Of a stretch of DNA of 64,000 bases, positions 48,133-58,122 are shown piece by piece. The translations under genes were made by a program, and so were the position numbers. The notes beneath the pieces are model-generated. The model worked only from the letters and a program-made list of their open reading frames with translations, was not told the origin of the DNA and did no database searches. Source of the stretch: Acidovorax sp. NCPPB 3576 (GTDB lineage Bacteria; Pseudomonadota; Gammaproteobacteria; Burkholderiales; Burkholderiaceae_C); the NCBI RefSeq assembly GCF_028473605.1, contig NZ_CP097267.1, positions 1,058,501 to 1,122,500 of the forward strand, in the 5' to 3' direction. The first letter of the stretch is position 1. Each line of letters begins with the position of its first letter.

Positions 48133-48632
48133 TCGGCCGGGTAGCGGACGGTGAGCGGTATGTAGCATTCGTGCAGGCCCCCCAGTTCGCTCTTGAGCTT
48201 CTCGACGAACTTGTCGATGTGCACGGTCAGGTCGATGCAGCCGGCGCTGCCCGGCGTCGAGCCGCCGTGGATGAAAAAGCCGCCGCGCCCGTAGGTCTCG
48301 GTGTCCGGATAGGGGTGGATGGTCAGGCGGAAGTTGCCCCAGGCCGCACGCGGCGAGCGGTACAGGTTCTTGAGCCAGTTGTTGGACCACATCTCGGACG
48401 GCTGAATCCAGTAGTCCCCCGCGGGGATAGGCCCGGCGTTGCGGGTCTTCTGCCATTCGGTGGAGTAGTCGAAGTGGCCGTTCTTGGGCTTGCCGGACAC
48501 GGCGGGCAGCGCGAGGACGGATTGCGTGCCCGTGCCGCGCAGGACCTTTCCGTCGAATTGCAGTGCGATTTTCGATTGCAGGCATCCGGGGGCATGGGGT
48601 CGGCTGCGCTCCAGGGCGTAGGTATCTGACAT
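48129..48632 (-). CDS. Tlde1-like L,D-transpeptidase (DUF2778), effector candidate
   Basis: 167 residues, starting MSDTYALERSR at 48632 (an in-frame ATG lies 102 bp upstream). The C-terminal half is the DUF2778 fold with the catalytic motif HGGSTPGSAGCID: His and Cys are ten residues apart, the spacing in the T6SS effector Tlde1, which alters peptidoglycan by L,D-carboxypeptidase and exchange activity. IPAGDYWI and GRGGFFIHGG are further family pieces. No signal peptide, consistent with delivery by a secretion system. No vgrG, hcp or PAAR gene nearby. Co-translated with a small membrane protein. Confidence 0.82.
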   Translation of the reverse strand: MSDTYALERSRPHAPGCLQSKIALQFDGKVLRGTGTQSVLALPAVSGKPKNGHFDYSTEWQKTRNAGPIPAGDYWIQPSEMWSNNWLKNLYRSPRAAWGNFRLTIHPYPDTETYGRGGFFIHGGSTPGSAGCIDLTVHIDKFVEKLKSELGGLHECYIPLTVRYPAE

Positions 48633-48840
48633 GGCAAGTGCGAAGGGGTTGGGGCCGCGCGAAGGGGGCGCAACGGGCAGGGTGCCCGGGGCGGCTCGGC
48701 GCGGCCGGCCGATTCTAGGAGGGGGCTCTGCCATGGCCGGTGCGCTTTTGTAATGCGCGGTGTCTGGACGTATCGGGCCGCAGCGCCACACGGTGGCATA
48801 TGGGCCGCGGGCCCCATGGGCCTGCAGGCGCGCGGTGGCG
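48633..48840. other. Gap between ureD and the Tlde1-like gene
   Basis: 208 bp, no supported gene. A TTACAA-like -10 block (near 48750, minus strand) may drive the Tlde1-like gene. In most relatives ureA would be expected near here after ureD; none is present. Confidence 0.35.
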
Positions 48841-49671
48841 CTACACCGACCAGGTGCGCGGCCGCTGCGCCGCCATGCCCCAGCACTGCGCGCGCCAGGC
48901 CGCCCACACGGCCTGCAGCAGGCCCATGGCGGGCTCCACCACGGGCGCGAGCACCCGCACCACCACCACGTTCGGATGGGGGCTGGTGGCGCCGGCCGTG
49001 GCGGCCAGCGGGTGCGCCTCGATGGCGGCGCGGGCGGCATCCAGCGCGCCTTCGCGCCGCTCGCGCGGCAGGGCTTCGCCCGCGATGAAGAAGATCGACG
49101 CCATGCAGCGGTGCCCCGCCAGGCCCAGCGCGCCGTCGAGCAGCAGCCGGTCGGCCGCGTCGATGCGGCCGCGCTCCAGCCACACGCCCGGCACCTCGAT
49201 GTGCTGGGTGAATCGGCCCGATTCGAACGGCTGCCCGGCGTGGGGCAGCCCGAGCGCGGTGACGTCCCAGCCCAGGCATTCGGCGCCCGGGGCCACCTCC
49301 AGCGTGAGCCGGTTCTCGGCCTGGCAGGCGTTGTAGCAAAGGGCTTCGAGCGGCAGCCATTCGAGCCGCGCGCCGGGCGCCAGCACGGCGTGCGCGCGCT
49401 GCAAGGCGGGAGCACCGGTGGATCGGTAAAAGCGCGTGGCGCCGGGGGTGGTGACCAGGCCGTGCGCGCCGGCCGCGACGGTGGTGCGGATGTCCAGCGT
49501 GTCGCCCCCCACCAGCCCGCCGGGCGGGTGCACCAGCACGTTGTGGCACACCGCATCGCCTTCGGGGTACAGGCTTTGCAGGATGCGCAGCGGGCCGCCG
49601 TGTTCGAAGCGTGCCACCGTGCGCTCGGCCTCGCGGCGGTAGTCCAGTTGCAGGTGGGCGTGCCAGGTCAT
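48841..49671 (-). CDS. ureD: UreD, urease accessory protein
   Basis: 276-residue cytoplasmic scaffold that with UreF and UreG loads nickel into urease. UreD pieces are LQLDYRREAERTVARFEHGGPLRI (in parts: LDYRREAERT and HGGPLRILQSLYPEG), HPPGGLVGGDTL, TTPGATRFYRS and LEWLPLEALCYN. Full length with all conserved blocks, so probably functional. The urease structural genes are not in the window; the next gene downstream is the Tlde1-like effector. It lies behind the nucleobase deaminase on the same strand. Confidence 0.93.
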   Translation of the reverse strand: MTWHAHLQLDYRREAERTVARFEHGGPLRILQSLYPEGDAVCHNVLVHPPGGLVGGDTLDIRTTVAAGAHGLVTTPGATRFYRSTGAPALQRAHAVLAPGARLEWLPLEALCYNACQAENRLTLEVAPGAECLGWDVTALGLPHAGQPFESGRFTQHIEVPGVWLERGRIDAADRLLLDGALGLAGHRCMASIFFIAGEALPRERREGALDAARAAIEAHPLAATAGATSPHPNVVVVRVLAPVVEPAMGLLQAVWAAWRAQCWGMAAQRPRTWSV

Positions 49672-49749
49672 TCGGTTGCTATCAAATCGTGAGCTAGACC
49701 GGCATGATATACGCCGGCGCCGGGGCGATTCGGTGCTTGTCTCTCGGGG

Positions 49750-50286
49750 TCAGGCTTTCCACGCGCCCTGGTGCGAGGCCGATGCCTCGTCGATCAGCGC
49801 GGGGCCGATGCATTCGATGGCATGGGCCGAGGCGGCGAACACGTCGCGGCACGACAGCTCGGCGTCGCGCTGGTCCAGCCGCTCGCCGCGAAAGGCGCGC
49901 AGCCGCACGGCGTCGATGCCGTACACCACGCGCCCGATGTTGGCCCAGAAGATCGCGCCCGCGCACATCACGCAGGGCTCGCCGGACGAGTACAGCGTGG
50001 CCTGCGCGAAGGCCTCGCGCGGATGGTGCGGGCTGGCCAGGCGCACGGCCGAGGTCTCGGCATGCGCGGTGCAGTCGCCCGTTTCGCCGTTGGCGTTCCA
50101 GGCCTCGGCCAGGATGCGATCGTCCGCACCCACGATGACGGCGCCGAACGGGCGGTTGCCGCGCGTGCGGGCCTGGCCGGCGAGCGCGATGGCGCGGCGC
50201 AGGTACAGGCCGTCGCGCGGGGCGAGGGGGACTTCTGCGGGCAGCAAGGCCGTGGCGGGCTGGGGTGAAGGGGCGAGGGTTTTCAT
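49750..50286 (-). CDS. Nucleobase deaminase (guanine-deaminase-like, CDA fold)
   Basis: 178-residue zinc deaminase of the cytidine deaminase fold. Zinc site: HAE in CTAHAETSAV and PCxxC in SGEPCVMCAGAI. The N-terminal GNRPFGAVIV and the late RLRAFRGERLDQ fit GuaD-type guanine deaminases better than tRNA deaminase TadA. The start is ATG at 50286 (MKTLAPSP). It follows the NMT1-type binding protein gene by 16 bp on the same strand, behind a predicted xanthine riboswitch, which supports a purine role (guanine to xanthine). Confidence 0.82.
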   Translation of the reverse strand: MKTLAPSPQPATALLPAEVPLAPRDGLYLRRAIALAGQARTRGNRPFGAVIVGADDRILAEAWNANGETGDCTAHAETSAVRLASPHHPREAFAQATLYSSGEPCVMCAGAIFWANIGRVVYGIDAVRLRAFRGERLDQRDAELSCRDVFAASAHAIECIGPALIDEASASHQGAWKA

Positions 50287-50302
50287 CGAAAGGCCTCCGC
50301 TT

Positions 50303-51328
50303 TCAGGCCGGCACCTTGCGCTCACCCGCAGCGGGCAGGAACGCCGGGTTGAACACCCGTTCGGCCGCCGGCTTGCGGGCCAGGCCGAACGTGGTGGCGA
50401 TTTCGTCGATCTGCCGGGCCAGCACTTCGGGGTTCACGCTGCCCAGGCCGATGGCCTGCGTTTCGGCGGTGGCGAGGTATTGCCGCGTGATGGCCCAGCG
50501 GGCGCGCTCCATGTCCATGTTCAGGATGGGTTCGCGCGCCTTGATGGCGGCCAGCGCGGCGTCGGGATTGGCCAACGTTTCGCGCAGCGCCCGGTTCGTG
50601 GCGCGCAGGAAGGCCCGCGCCACTTCGGGGCGCTCCTGCAGCAGCCGGCCGGCCAGGATGGCGTTGCCATAGAGGTTCAGCCCGGTCTTGCCGTATTCGA
50701 GCACGGCCAGGTCCTGCGGCGGCATGCGGGCGAACAGGGATACCGCCGAGTCGTGGAAGTAGGTGGCCGCGTCCACGTCGCCGCGCACCATCACGTTGTC
50801 GCGCGCGCTGAAGTCGGTGGTCACCCACTGGAACAGGTCGGGGCTGGTGTTGAGCTGGCGCGCCACCATGGGCCAGCTGCGGCGCGTGGATTCCACGGCG
50901 GCGGCGGCCACCCGCTTGCCCTTGAGCGACTGGAAGTCGGTGGTCACGCCGCGGTCCTTGCGGCCGATGATGACGAAGGGCGCGCGGTTGTAGTACTGGT
51001 AGATGGCCTGCACGGGCGCGTCGGCGTTCTGCGCGTGGAACTCGGCCAGCGCGCTGATGTCGCCCAGCCCCAGGTCGTAGGCCCCGCTGGCCACGCGCGT
51101 GATCGAGGCCACAGAGCCCGAGCCCACGTCGATGCCCACGTCCAGCCCCTCGTCCTTGTAGTAGCCGTTGGCGGCGGCCAGGAAGAACGGCGCGGTCTGG
51201 CTGGTCACGCGGAAGTCGAGCGTGAACTTGAGCGGAGTGGCCTTGCTCTGGGCGTGCACGGCGGGCGCGGCCAGTGTGGCGGACAGGAGGGTGGTGGCGG
51301 AGGTGGCGAGGAATCGGCGGCGTTGCAT
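50303..51328 (-). CDS. NMT1/THI5-type ABC substrate-binding protein
   Basis: 341 residues with an N-terminal signal containing RRRFLATS, close to a Tat motif, and cleavage near AVHAQS. The mature protein has the NMT1 fold: FTLDFRVTSQTAPFFLAAANGYYKDEGLDV (in parts: APFFLAAANGYYKDEGL) and GSGSVASITRVASGAYDLG. Such receptors bind pyrimidines, purines or related rings. No permease or ATPase gene is adjacent, so it must use a transporter encoded elsewhere. The start at 51328 is about 70 bp downstream of the predicted riboswitch. Confidence 0.88.
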   Translation of the reverse strand: MQRRRFLATSATTLLSATLAAPAVHAQSKATPLKFTLDFRVTSQTAPFFLAAANGYYKDEGLDVGIDVGSGSVASITRVASGAYDLGLGDISALAEFHAQNADAPVQAIYQYYNRAPFVIIGRKDRGVTTDFQSLKGKRVAAAAVESTRRSWPMVARQLNTSPDLFQWVTTDFSARDNVMVRGDVDAATYFHDSAVSLFARMPPQDLAVLEYGKTGLNLYGNAILAGRLLQERPEVARAFLRATNRALRETLANPDAALAAIKAREPILNMDMERARWAITRQYLATAETQAIGLGSVNPEVLARQIDEIATTFGLARKPAAERVFNPAFLPAAGERKVPA

Positions 51329-51394
51329 GGCGGTGGCTCCAGGTTCGGACGTGACAACCGGCCACGGCGCATCTGCGCCGTGCATCGGTGCGAA

Positions 51395-51456
51395 CTGAGC
51401 AATTTCCGGGCAACGGCGCCGTGGGGGAACGGACCGGGCTGAACGCTTCTACTCGG
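51395..51456 (-). ncRNA. Predicted NMT1-motif (xanthine) riboswitch, copy A
   Basis: Read on the minus strand: GAGTAGAAGCGTTCAGC, a variable stem region, then GCCCGGAAATTGCTC. These two conserved strands match what I remember of the NMT1-motif consensus, an RNA class that binds xanthine and uric acid and lies upstream of NMT1-domain transporter genes. GAG pairs with CTC to close the element, and a CCGT/ACGG hairpin lies in the variable arm. It precedes the NMT1-type receptor gene at 51328, exactly the expected context. Whether ligand turns expression on or off is not clear from the sequence. Confidence 0.8.
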
Positions 51457-51692
51457 GGGCGGCGTTGCATGAAGCGTGCCTGCACGACGCAGTTCGGCCC
51501 CATCAGGGTGGGCGGGCGGGGCGTGGCCGATGCCTGTCGCCGCTGGTGCATTTTCGGCAGGGCCGGCACGCGGGTGGTGCATTGCCGTCCCCGTTGCGGT
51601 GAGGCGGTGCGCGGTGGCACGTGCAGCCGCTGCGCCATGGCCTGCCCACCCGCTGCGCACGGATTGGCCTGCGATTTGCTTGCATGCCCCGC

Positions 51693-51756
51693 AAGAGTAG
51701 AAGCGTTCAGCCCGATGGCCCGCCCCGTGCAGGCCCATCGGCGGGTCATTGCTCTT
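51693..51756 (+). ncRNA. Predicted NMT1-motif (xanthine) riboswitch, copy B
   Basis: Plus strand: the identical 20-base GAGTAGAAGCGTTCAGCCCG (51695-51714), an arm with CCGATGG pairing CCATCGG, then GGGTCATTGCTC. The closing stem CAAGAG/CTCTTG is perfect. The 3' conserved strand differs from copy A (GGGTCATTGC against CCGGAAATTGC), so ligand affinity may differ. It faces away from copy A and leads to the 2OG-Fe(II) dioxygenase gene 150 bp downstream. Confidence 0.7.
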
Positions 51757-51906
51757 GAAGCCGGTGGTGGCCGCCGGCGCGCCGTTGCCGTCCTGGCGAA
51801 TGCGTGCCGCCGGGCGCCGCCTTTGTCCCCTTCAAGAGCCCCGTGGCGCGTACCTGTCTGGCCGTGTCCGCCATGGGCCTTGGTTCATCCGACGAGGAAA
51901 CCCGCC

Positions 51907-52953
51907 ATGCAGCAGAGTACCGCCACCCACCCCGCCACCCACCCCGCCATCTCCCATGCCGACCCCGTAGACGCCACCGCCGATGTGCGCGGCGAACTGG
52001 AAAAGGAAGCCCGCATGGGCGGCATGGGCGCCGAGACCAGCGCCCGTGAAATCCGCTGCATCGACCTGTCCGACTTCGAACACCGCAAGGCGGAGATTGC
52101 CGATCAACTGTGGAGCGCCTCGGTCGAGATCGGGTTTTTCCAGGTCACCGGCCACGGCATTGCCGTGGAAGACATCCGCCACGCGTTCGCGCGCGCCCAG
52201 GCGTTCTTCGACCTGCCGCGCGAGACCAAGGCGCAGTGGCCGCTGGCGCGCAACGCGGGCTGGGAGCACAAGGCGCAGGTGCGCCCGTCCACGCGCACGC
52301 CGGACCAGAAGGAGTCCTACCAGGTCACCCGGCCGCGCATGGCGGGCCTGTGGCCCAGCGAGGCCGAGCTGCCGGGCTTTCAGGAGGCCACCTTGCGCTT
52401 CGAGGCGCAGTGCTGGCACGTGGGCATGCAGCTGCTGTCGTGCTTCGCGCATCGGCTGGGGTTCGATCCGGACTTCTTCACCCGCGCGCACGACCCGTCG
52501 AGCGCGGCCTACCAGAGCACCCTGCGCATGCTCCACTACTTCGCCGTGGACCCGGCGCTCAAGGACGAGCTGGGCCTGTGGCGCGCGGGGGCGCACACGG
52601 ATTTCGATTGCCTCACGCTGCTGTTCCAGCGCCCGGGCCAGGGCGGGCTGCAGGTGCTGCCCGGCAAGGAGATGGAGAGCCGCCAGTGGACCAGCGTGGA
52701 GCCGGCCGAAGGCGTCATCACCTGCAACATCGGCGACATGCTGACGCGCTGGAGCGACGACCAGTTGCCCAGCAACTTCCACCGCGTGCGCAATCCGCTG
52801 CCGCACGAGTACCAGGGCGCGCGCTACAGCCTGGCGTTCTTCTGCCAGGCCAACGAGGATGCCGTGGTGGAAGGGCCGGGCCGCAAGTACCCGCCGATCA
52901 CCGCAGGCGACTACCTGCGCCAGCGCATCACGGCGAATTTCGCCAAGTACTGA
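51907..52953 (+). CDS. 2OG-Fe(II) dioxygenase, isopenicillin-N-synthase-like
   Basis: 348 residues. An N-terminal DIOX_N region (about 45-165) begins IRCIDLSDF and has GFFQVTGHGI; the double-stranded beta-helix core follows. Iron ligands are His and Asp in GAHTDFDCLTLL and the distal His in SNFHRVRNP; the 2-oxoglutarate-binding Arg-x-Ser lies in GARYSLAFF. These enzymes hydroxylate or demethylate small molecules. Placed behind predicted riboswitch copy B and opposite an NMT1 receptor and deaminase, a purine or xanthine-derived substrate is plausible but unproven. Start at 51907. Confidence 0.87.
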   Translation: MQQSTATHPATHPAISHADPVDATADVRGELEKEARMGGMGAETSAREIRCIDLSDFEHRKAEIADQLWSASVEIGFFQVTGHGIAVEDIRHAFARAQAFFDLPRETKAQWPLARNAGWEHKAQVRPSTRTPDQKESYQVTRPRMAGLWPSEAELPGFQEATLRFEAQCWHVGMQLLSCFAHRLGFDPDFFTRAHDPSSAAYQSTLRMLHYFAVDPALKDELGLWRAGAHTDFDCLTLLFQRPGQGGLQVLPGKEMESRQWTSVEPAEGVITCNIGDMLTRWSDDQLPSNFHRVRNPLPHEYQGARYSLAFFCQANEDAVVEGPGRKYPPITAGDYLRQRITANFAKY

Positions 52954-52971
52954 AGAGCGGCTGCGCCGGTG

Positions 52972-55524
<2,553 letters not shown>

Positions 55525-55525
55525 G

Positions 55526-56329
55526 TCAGGGCTCGATCACTTGGCTCAGGCCGTTCTTTTCCGCTGCGGCCTTGAGCCGGCCGTCGCGCTTGATGCGCGC
55601 CACGAAATCGTTCATCTTGCCGAGCCAATCGCCGTCGCCGGGGCGAACCGCATAGGCGTACGGGATGACCCGGATGGGCCGCGACGGAACGAGCAGCTTG
55701 GCCCAGTTGGCGTTGTCCAGCAACTGGCGGCTGTAGAAGTAGTTGGTCATGAACACATCCACGCGGCCCGAGATGAGTTCCTGCTCGCGCGTGGCGGGCG
55801 CATCGACCGGCACCACCATCGCGTGCTGCAGTTGCGCCGTCATGAGCGGGCCCGTCAAGGTGCCCTGCTGCACGCCCACCCGCACGCCTGGGCGATCGAT
55901 GTCGGACCACTGCGCCACCACGGCATTGTTCTTGGTGGTGATGGCATACACATCGCTGTGCAGGTAGGGCCGCGTGAAACTCAGCACCTGCTGGCGCTGC
56001 GGCGTCACGGCGATGGCGGACATGGCCACCTCGCACCGCTGGCTCGTCAGGTCGGCCACCAGGGTCGGAAACGACGAATCCACGTATTCGATGCGTGCGC
56101 CCAGGTCTTTCGCGAGTTCGGCCGACAGGTCGATGTCGATGCCCTTCAGTTCGCGCGTGCGGGGATGGCGGTAGGTCACACCGTAATAGGCGGGCCAGAT
56201 GCAGACCCGCAAGACCCCGGTCGAGCGCACCCGCTCGGCCACCGGCCCCGCGTGCGCGGCCGGCCACCCGGCCAGGCAGGCCCACCCGAGCAGCGACAGT
56301 GAAAGGGCGATCCGCTTCATGCCATCCAT
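55526..56329 (-). CDS. Family 3 periplasmic binding protein linked to the kinase
   Basis: 267 residues with a signal peptide (cleavage near AAHA-GP) and a two-lobed SBP_bac_3 fold: LRVCIWPAYYGVTYRHP, KGIDIDLSAELAKDLGA, RCEVAMSAIAVTPQR and YAYAVRPGDGDW. It resembles amino-acid receptors of ABC importers, but no permease or ATPase gene is next to it. Its stop is one base before the kinase start, so the two are surely co-expressed, and it may present a ligand to the kinase rather than serve transport. Confidence 0.87.
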   Translation of the reverse strand: MDGMKRIALSLSLLGWACLAGWPAAHAGPVAERVRSTGVLRVCIWPAYYGVTYRHPRTRELKGIDIDLSAELAKDLGARIEYVDSSFPTLVADLTSQRCEVAMSAIAVTPQRQQVLSFTRPYLHSDVYAITTKNNAVVAQWSDIDRPGVRVGVQQGTLTGPLMTAQLQHAMVVPVDAPATREQELISGRVDVFMTNYFYSRQLLDNANWAKLLVPSRPIRVIPYAYAVRPGDGDWLGKMNDFVARIKRDGRLKAAAEKNGLSQVIEP

Positions 56330-56654
56330 TTTCTTCAGGGCCGGGCCCTGAACGGGTCGGGACGCGCGATGTCCCCGAGGTGTCGGCTGGCGAGGCCCGC
56401 GGCCTGGAGGATCAGCGCATCATAGGGGCCGCAGCGCTTCGGGAGGGCCGGCAGGGCGGGCGTCTCCCACGGCGTTGTGCCGGATTCTCGCCGGACGCTC
56501 ATGCAGAGACGATCAGTGGTGCAGGCCATGGCAGCAGATGGTGGAAAAATGATAAAAATAAAAATCGACGCCGTTTGCCGATTTTAATCATAAAAATCAT
56601 TTTTATCATCTTTAAATTGGTTTGTTTTGAACCCAACAGCGGCACAATTCACGC
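56330..56654. promoter_or_regulatory. AT-rich divergent control region with long palindrome
   Basis: 325 bp between the binding-protein/kinase genes and the HTH-REC gene. Most is ordinary GC-rich sequence, but 56545-56620 is strikingly AT-rich. It contains a perfect 11-bp inverted repeat, ATGATAAAAAT (56549-56559) and ATTTTTATCAT (56599-56609), 39 bases apart, with further partial symmetry inside. A likely operator for the adjacent HTH-REC protein, controlling both directions. Confidence 0.6.
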
Positions 56655-57305
56655 ATGGCAATATCTGCTCCTGAGATCCCCGACGCGACCGATCACTGCA
56701 CCACCCTGGAGGTGGCCAAGCTGCTCGGCATGGCCGTTCGATCCGTTCAACTCATGGTGGACCGGGGAGAACTGCAAGCCTGGAAGACACCCGGCGGGCA
56801 CCGCCGCATCTCCCGCGCCTCGGTGCAGCAATGGCTGCAGGGCAACAAGGCGGCGCCCGCCGTGCCGCACACCCGCCGCGCGAGCGACGCACGGCCTGGA
56901 GAGGACTCCGCCGCGCCCAAAAAGCCCTTGCTGCTGCTCATCGAGGATTCGACGCACTTTCAGAACCTCATCCAGCTCATCGTGCAGCAGCAGTTTCCCG
57001 AGCTGGCGCTCCAGGTGGCCGACGACGGCATCGCCGGGCTGGCCCTGTACGGGCAATTGCAGCCCGACATCCTGATCGTGGACATCTTGCTGCCCGGCCT
57101 GGATGGCGCGACGCTGATCACCACGCTGCGCTCGCACCCCCAGTTCGCGCGCAGCGAACTCATCGTGGTGACCTCGCTCGACGAATCGCAGCGCGCGCCC
57201 TACGCCTTCGCGCTGCAAGGCGTGGCCGTGATCCACAAGCCGCGCCTGGTGGCCGAATTGCCTGCCGCGCTGCAGGCCTGCCTGGAGACGCTGCGCCGTG
57301 GATGA
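56655..57305 (+). CDS. HTH (MerR/excisionase-type) - receiver fusion regulator
   Basis: 216 residues. Residues about 15-62 form a MerR/excisionase-like winged helix (TTLEVAKLLGMAVRSVQ, then TPGGHRRISRASVQQWL). After a polar linker, a receiver domain (about 90-215) has the acidic pair Glu97-Asp98, phospho-acceptor Asp143 in LIVDILLPGLDG, a conserved Thr/Ser in VVTSLDES and Lys in IHKPRL. Output domain first and receiver last is the reverse of most response regulators. Overlaps the next gene by 8 bp; probably phosphorylated by the kinase at 52972. Confidence 0.9.
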   Translation: MAISAPEIPDATDHCTTLEVAKLLGMAVRSVQLMVDRGELQAWKTPGGHRRISRASVQQWLQGNKAAPAVPHTRRASDARPGEDSAAPKKPLLLLIEDSTHFQNLIQLIVQQQFPELALQVADDGIAGLALYGQLQPDILIVDILLPGLDGATLITTLRSHPQFARSELIVVTSLDESQRAPYAFALQGVAVIHKPRLVAELPAALQACLETLRRG

Positions 57306-58035
57306 GCCGGTCGTCCTCCTGGTGGAAGACGATGCGCTGGTGTCCCGCTTCGTCGGCATGGTGCTCGACGATCTGCCGATCCGCCTGCAGGTCTGCAGCA
57401 GCGTGGAACAGGCGCTGCAGTTTCTGGCGGAGCAGCGCGTTCAATTGGTCATCACCGATCTGATGATGCCCGGCGAGTCCGGCATGGGGCTGATCCAGCG
57501 CATGACCGCCGACCGCGCCCTGGCCGCCGATGCCAAGGTCGTGGTGTTCAGCGCGGGCTTGAACACCAAGGTGCGCGAGCAGCTCGCATCGATGAACATC
57601 TGGCGCACGCTGGCCAAGCCCGCCTCGGTGGGCGACCTGCAAGGCTGCGTGCGGGATGCGCTGCAACTGGCTGGCCAAAAAGCGCCCACGTCCCCGCCGT
57701 CCGAGCCTGCCGCCCCGGCAGCGCCGGGCCTGGCGGAACACGAAGCCCTCGCGGTGGCCACGCACTTCGCCCACAACCGGCCCCTGTTCGAAACCTACCG
57801 TGAACGTTGTTTCGTGCAGTTCCCCAGGGATTGCGCGGAAGGCGACCAGGCCGCTGCCGTGGCCGACCTGGCCGTGCTGCGCCGGCTGGCGCACAACCTG
57901 CGCACCGTGCTGCTCACGCTCGGGCGCACCGAGGGCCACCAGGTGGCCACCCGCCTGGAAGAGGCCGCTTGCGCCGAAGACGCCCCGGCCGCCGTGGCGG
58001 GCTGGAAGGCTTTGCGGGAGCATCTGGCCCCCTGA
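57298..58035 (+). CDS. Receiver-Hpt phosphotransfer protein
   Basis: 245 residues starting at GTG 57298. Receiver domain about 4-122: acidic EDD at 10-12, Asp54 in ITDLMMPGESG, Lys in LAKPAS. After an Ala/Pro-rich linker, a four-helix Hpt domain (about 145-245) has the phospho-His candidate His199 in RRLAHNLRTVLLTLG. The motif differs from the usual HxLKG, so the site should be treated as likely, not certain. It could relay phosphate between the kinase and the HTH-REC protein. Confidence 0.87.
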   Translation: MDEPVVLLVEDDALVSRFVGMVLDDLPIRLQVCSSVEQALQFLAEQRVQLVITDLMMPGESGMGLIQRMTADRALAADAKVVVFSAGLNTKVREQLASMNIWRTLAKPASVGDLQGCVRDALQLAGQKAPTSPPSEPAAPAAPGLAEHEALAVATHFAHNRPLFETYRERCFVQFPRDCAEGDQAAAVADLAVLRRLAHNLRTVLLTLGRTEGHQVATRLEEAACAEDAPAAVAGWKALREHLAP

Positions 58036-58122
58036 GTCTGCGGGCCGTTGCCCGCGGTGTTTGCCGAACGGCGTTGCAGCCTTCACGCTGGCGCGCCCCG
58101 GCCCGGGCTTGTGCCGACCACT

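Noticed and set aside
51435..51714. 20-bp perfect inverted repeat as a MITE or insertion-sequence remnant
   Set aside because: No target duplication or transposase fragment, and both arms extend outward into the same conserved ATTGCTC element, which is better explained by two opposed riboswitches.
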